The notes under the pieces are model-generated. The model worked only from the letters and a program-made list of their open reading frames with translations, had not been told where the DNA came from and made no database searches. DNA of 17,324 nucleotides from Patescibacteria group bacterium. GTDB lineage: Bacteria > Patescibacteriota > Minisyncoccia > CAIUEV01 > JAHKAQ01. Position numbers and translations under genes: made by a program. This document shows positions 14,793 through 17,324 of this stretch, piece after piece. Location: NCBI GenBank assembly GCA_018825765.1, contig JAHKAQ010000095.1, positions 1 to 17,324 of the forward strand, given 5' to 3'. Each line of letters begins with the position of its first letter. Within the stretch, counting starts at the first letter, position 1.

Positions 14793-16157
14793 TTATGACA
14801 GTTTTTCTCTTAAATATTTTTTCAATTCTTGTATTTTTACCCGGTCCTGTTTCATAGTATCCCGATCCCGAACCGTCACCGCCTTATCTTTCAAGCTGTC
14901 AAAATCAATAGTCACGCAATAAGGCGTGCCGATCTCGTCCTGTCTGCGATATCTTTTGCCGATTGATTGAGTCTCGTCGTATTCCAGGACAAAACTCTGT
15001 TTTAGGTCGCCAAGAACTTCCTTTGCTAAATTAATTAATTCAGGCTTTTTGGAAAGCGGCAAAATAGCCGCTTTAACCGGCGCTACATCTTTTGGCAAGC
15101 TCAACACAACCCGCGTTTCTCCCTTAACTTTTTCCTCGCTGTAAGCCGCTAAAATAGCCGCCAGCACAGACCGTTCCAGCCCGAAAGTAGGCTCAATCAC
15201 GTGGGGAATAAATTTCTGACCGCTTTCCTGGTCAAAATATTTCAACTCCGCGCCTGACACTCTAGCGTGTTGAGCTAAATCAAAATCAGTCCGATAAGCC
15301 AGGCCAAACAATTCTTTAAACCCGAACGGAAAGTGATATTCAATATCCACGGTTTTTTTAGAATAATGCGAAAGCTTGGCTTTTGGATGTTCAAAATGTC
15401 TTAAATCTTTCTCTTTTACTCCCAGCCTCAAAGCAAACTCCCGCTGAAGTTTGAGCCACTTATCAAAAACTTTCTCCCAGTCGGCCTTGGGATTAATAAA
15501 ATATTCAATTTCCATTTGTTCAAATTCACGCAAGCGAAAAATAAAATTGCGCGCCATGATCTCATTTCGAAACACCTTCCCTATCTGCGCTATGCCGAAA
15601 GGAATCTTCACCCTCATGGAATCAAGTATATTTTTAAAATCACAAAAAATAGCGCCCGCGGTCTCGCCCCGCAAATACACCGGGCCGCGGATTCCGTTCA
15701 TTTCAGTTTTAAACATCAAGTTAAAATCGCGCACCCTGGTCCAATCATGCGCGCCGCATTTCGGACATTTTATTTTTTCCCGCTCCAGAACTTCACTCAT
15801 AGCTTCAAGCTTTCCTTCCATATCCCGGCCCGTTTCTTTTTCCACCAAATGATCGGCCCGAAAACGGTTCTTGCACTTTCTGCAATCCACCAGCGCGTCG
15901 TTAAAATTCTCCAGATGCCCGGACGCTTCCCATACTTTAGGATGAAGAATGATCGGACCGTCAATCCCCACCATGTCTTCCCGATCCTCCACGAACATTT
16001 TCCACCAAAGCCTTTTTATGTTATTTTTCAGCTCCGTCCCGTAAGGACCGAAGCTGTAAGCGTTAGCCAGCCCCCCGTATATCTCGCAAGCCGGAAAAAT
16101 AAAGCCGCGCCGCCGCGCCAGCGAAACAATTTTTTCCATAATTTTTTTTTCAGTCAT
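14793..16157 (-). CDS. glyS: Glycyl-tRNA synthetase, homodimeric (alpha2) type
   Basis: The 454-residue class II synthetase charges tRNA-Gly with glycine. It is the eukaryote/archaea-like single-chain type, not the alpha2-beta2 GlyQS type. Visible landmarks are EIYGGLANAYSFGPYG (25-40), a zinc-binding pair CRKC (92-95) and CPKC (131-134), RGETAGAIFCDF (163-174), motif 2 in GKVFRNEI (193-200) with Arg197 and Glu199, REFEQMEIEYF (210-220), motif 3 in GLERSVLA (326-333), and a C-terminal anticodon-binding domain starting near APVKAAILPL (359-368). No truncation is evident. It is a single-gene unit with its own promoter, a T-box leader and a terminator. The name glyS is used for this single-chain type in many annotations; glyQS would be a synonym. 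Confidence 0.96.
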   Translation of the reverse strand: MTEKKIMEKIVSLARRRGFIFPACEIYGGLANAYSFGPYGTELKNNIKRLWWKMFVEDREDMVGIDGPIILHPKVWEASGHLENFNDALVDCRKCKNRFRADHLVEKETGRDMEGKLEAMSEVLEREKIKCPKCGAHDWTRVRDFNLMFKTEMNGIRGPVYLRGETAGAIFCDFKNILDSMRVKIPFGIAQIGKVFRNEIMARNFIFRLREFEQMEIEYFINPKADWEKVFDKWLKLQREFALRLGVKEKDLRHFEHPKAKLSHYSKKTVDIEYHFPFGFKELFGLAYRTDFDLAQHARVSGAELKYFDQESGQKFIPHVIEPTFGLERSVLAAILAAYSEEKVKGETRVVLSLPKDVAPVKAAILPLSKKPELINLAKEVLGDLKQSFVLEYDETQSIGKRYRRQDEIGTPYCVTIDFDSLKDKAVTVRDRDTMKQDRVKIQELKKYLREKLS

Positions 16158-16174
16158 ATTTAAAGTTAAAATTT

Positions 16175-16228
16175 AAAAACCCCGTTCCCGCAATTCAAAA
16201 GATATTCTCTTAAATTGCCGGAACGGGG
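16175..16228 (-). terminator. Regulated terminator of the glyS T-box
   Basis: CCCCGTTCC (16228-16220) pairs with GGAACGGGG (16188-16180). After one G-G mismatch, GCAATT (16218-16213) pairs with AATTGC (16195-16190). Five T residues (16179-16175) follow. The glyS ATG is 18 bp beyond. The 5' arm is shared with the antiterminator. Confidence 0.9.
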
Positions 16229-16325
16229 CTTGCCCGCGGTTCCATCCAGCTTCCCGGTTCCATTGACCGGACACCTTTCGCCGACTTCACGTCCAGGGAC
16301 GCCAATCTCCCTAAAGCCGGAAACT
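16175..16325 (-). ncRNA. Glycine T-box riboswitch leader of glyS
   Basis: The minus-strand leader holds TGGAACCGCG (16244-16235), ten exact matches to the T-box core UGGNACCGCG. It folds into a canonical antiterminator: GCTGGA (16250-16245) pairs with TCCGGC (16222-16217), GCGGG (16237-16233) pairs with CCCGT (16227-16223), and the invariant 7-nt bulge TGGAACC lies between. That fold takes up the 5' arm of a strong terminator at 16228-16175, so the two are mutually exclusive. T-boxes sense uncharged tRNA through bulge-NCCA and specifier-anticodon pairing. The variable bulge base A fits U73 of tRNA-Gly. Two GGC triplets (16303-16301 and 16282-16280) could be the Gly specifier. The specifier region (16320-16253) is only about 68 nt, much shorter than classical T-boxes; its fold is uncertain. 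Confidence 0.88.
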
Positions 16326-16331
16326 AATTAA

Positions 16332-16359
16332 ATAATAAGTCAATCATGGATTATGTCAA
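16332..16359 (-). promoter_or_regulatory. Sigma70-type promoter of glyS
   Basis: Perfect TTGACA (16359-16354), a 16-nt spacer and TATTAT (16337-16332, 5 of 6). Transcription should begin near 16325, directly before the first structured bases of the T-box. It starts only 2 bp after the T run of the upstream terminator. Confidence 0.8.
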
Positions 16360-16361
16360 AT

Positions 16362-16388
16362 AAAAAAAGAGATCTCTTGGAGATCTCT
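16362..16388 (-). terminator. Rho-independent terminator of the 107-aa gene
   Basis: On the minus strand AGAGATCTC pairs with GAGATCTCT around CAA (16388 to 16368), followed by a T run to 16362. The stem starts immediately after the TGA stop at 16392-16390. Confidence 0.9.
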
Positions 16389-16389
16389 C

Positions 16390-16713
16390 TCATTCTTCAA
16401 CTACCCAACCCTGGTCTTTTAGGACCAGAAAACATTCCTTTACCTCCTTTCTGCCCTCTCTGAAATAATTCCCTATCCCCTTGAGGAGTACACTCCCCAG
16501 GGAACCGTCATAAACCAAAATCACCTCACTGGCTCCTTTGCAGAAACCAGCCCTGAATTCACTTATCGCCTGCTTCAAAGCCATGTCCGCAGGCAAAATA
16601 ACCAAATCAACCGTTTTATTTTTTTTATTTAATTTTTCTATAGCTCCTCTCTTTTCCTCTTGAGGTCTTATCGCCCTTGTTTCCACGAAAATAACCGTCC
16701 TTCCTCCTTCCAT
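16390..16713 (-). CDS. Small protein of unknown function, 107 aa
   Basis: No family is recognised. The sequence alternates likely beta strands (TVIFVET, VDLVILPAD, SEVILVYDG, ECFLVLKDQGWVVEE) with helices, which suggests a small cytoplasmic alpha/beta fold. There are two cysteines (58 and 94), and no signal peptide or membrane helix. The ATG at 16713 has a good Shine-Dalgarno (AGGAGG, 7 nt upstream), which supports the start. A second purine-rich SD-like element (GGAGGTAAAG) lies inside the 3' part of the gene. It is 82 bp downstream of the 173-aa gene; no convincing terminator or promoter is seen between them, so they may be co-transcribed. A strong terminator abuts the stop codon. Confidence 0.7.
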   Translation of the reverse strand: MEGGRTVIFVETRAIRPQEEKRGAIEKLNKKNKTVDLVILPADMALKQAISEFRAGFCKGASEVILVYDGSLGSVLLKGIGNYFREGRKEVKECFLVLKDQGWVVEE

Positions 16714-16795
16714 GTTCCTTCCTCCTTTCCTGATTTCCCTTTTTTCCTGAAACTTCCTCTACTATGCGGAACTATATGGAAAAAATCAAAAAAAA

Positions 16796-17323
16796 TCAAG
16801 CCGCGGCCTGTTCCTGCTTGCCCTTTTGCGCCTTTTCTTCCTTCCATGCCGCCAGGATATCTTGCGCGATTCCCCTGGCAATTTTCGCCATTGCTTGCTT
16901 TATCGTCTCCGCTCCTTCCGGGCCTGTTTCTCCCCCTGTCTTTCTTGTTTCCTCTTTCGCCTTCAATATCTCGTCTCTTATCAAAGCGTCTTGCATTCTT
17001 GTCGCCACAATCTGCTCCGCTCTCGCGCCTATGAATTCCTTTAGCTCATCTTCTTCTTGCTTTATTTCCCTGTATCCCCTAAGGTCGGTCTTCGCCCCCG
17101 CCATTCTTCCTTTCTCCGCGTCTATCAAATTTCTAGCTTCCATAATTGCCAGCTCCTTAATTTGATTTTTATCGCTATCGCTAAAATCTCTCGGCGGAAT
17201 CACCGCGTCCTTAGGCTCTTCTCCCGCCTGATCATCGACAACGACTTTCGCCGCTTCCGCCATTTTTTCTCCTTCTTCCGTCAAACCCATTTTTTCCCCT
17301 GTCGTGCCCTCTGCCAAATCATC
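16796..17323 (-). CDS. Charged helical protein of unknown function, 5' end possibly beyond window
   Basis: The frame is open to the right edge of the window, so the start may lie outside. Candidates inside are TTG at 17317 (173 aa) and ATG at 17290 (MGLTEEGEKMAEA), the latter with AGGGG 5-6 nt upstream. The protein is soluble, rich in Glu, Lys and Ala, with an acidic N-terminal region (VVVDDQAGEEPKDAV) and long predicted helices (IKELAIMEARNLIDAEKGR, then EEDELKEFIGARAEQIVATR, then IKQAMAKIARGIAQDILAAW), ending in AQKGKQEQAAA. No membrane segment, cysteine or catalytic motif is visible, and no family is recognised. A helical scaffold or adaptor is possible but unproven. It precedes the 107-aa gene on the same strand. 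Confidence 0.6.
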   Translation of the reverse strand, partial: DDLAEGTTGEKMGLTEEGEKMAEAAKVVVDDQAGEEPKDAVIPPRDFSDSDKNQIKELAIMEARNLIDAEKGRMAGAKTDLRGYREIKQEEDELKEFIGARAEQIVATRMQDALIRDEILKAKEETRKTGGETGPEGAETIKQAMAKIARGIAQDILAAWKEEKAQKGKQEQAAA

Positions 17324-17324
17324 C

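Noticed and set aside
15516..16163. 215-codon plus-strand open frame opposite glyS
   Set aside because: Antisense to a fully conserved synthetase gene, with no motif and no context of its own.
16246..16320. Closing helix CCGGCTT (16320-16314) with AAGCTGG (16252-16246) around the whole T-box specifier region
   Set aside because: It uses the same bases as the 5' arm of the antiterminator, so it cannot coexist with the tRNA-bound state; it may form only in the terminated state and is not claimed as the main fold.
1..17324. CRISPR arrays, insertion sequences, prophage genes, tRNA or rRNA genes
   Set aside because: No spaced repeats, transposase or integrase motifs, attachment-site duplications or cloverleaf-like segments were seen. 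The phage-like module in the coiled-coil protein is not enough to call a prophage.

Overview
The window looks like part of a small, streamlined bacterial genome of the Candidate Phyla Radiation (Patescibacteria, probably Parcubacteria-like). This placement is inferred from several things: moderately AT-rich DNA, almost all genes packed on one strand with gaps of 2-20 bp, a reduced division/wall (dcw) cluster, a MurF without its usual N-terminal domain, and many short lysine-rich or coiled-coil proteins with no recognisable family. TGA is used as a stop (for example at 1173-1175 and 16390-16392), so the code is not the TGA=Gly code of Gracilibacteria/SR1. I see no rRNA, tRNA, CRISPR array, transposase or integrase.

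Layout, left to right. (1) 3-881, plus strand: the 3' part of a membrane-anchored PsbP-like protein, with a terminator at 900-927. Everything else is on the minus strand and is read right to left. (2) 931-2377: a GGDEF protein with a C-terminal membrane anchor, then a translationally linked 50-residue basic ORF with an unusually complete Shine-Dalgarno, closed by a terminator. (3) 2401-12460: one apparent operon, mraZ-rsmH-ftsL-ftsI-murF-lgt-metallophosphoesterase-GH1 beta-glucosidase-EamA transporter-membrane-anchored clan GH-A hydrolase. A good promoter drives it, overlaid by five AAAGTG-like boxes at exact 10-bp spacing, the expected MraZ operator. (4) 12470-14643: two unknown genes, a basic 195-residue protein and a 527-residue coiled-coil protein with a short N-terminal module like those in phage proteins. 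(5) 14735-16359: glyS with its own promoter, a glycine-type T-box riboswitch leader and a 3' terminator. (6) 16362-17324: two unknown small genes ending in a strong terminator directly before the glyS promoter.

Functional reading. The main operon couples an autoregulator (MraZ), 16S rRNA methylation (RsmH), septal peptidoglycan synthesis (FtsL, FtsI), the last cytoplasmic peptidoglycan precursor ligase (MurF) and lipoprotein maturation (Lgt) to glycan hydrolases and a transporter. The hydrolases and transporter do not belong to the classical dcw set. glyS appears to be controlled by uncharged tRNA-Gly: the leader can fold either into a canonical 7-nt-bulge antiterminator (UGGAACC) or into a 15-bp terminator, and the T-box base that reads the tRNA discriminator (A) fits the U73 of bacterial tRNA-Gly. 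The most noteworthy items are this compact T-box in a probable CPR genome, the Mycoplasma-type MraZ box array, and the dcw/glycosidase operon.
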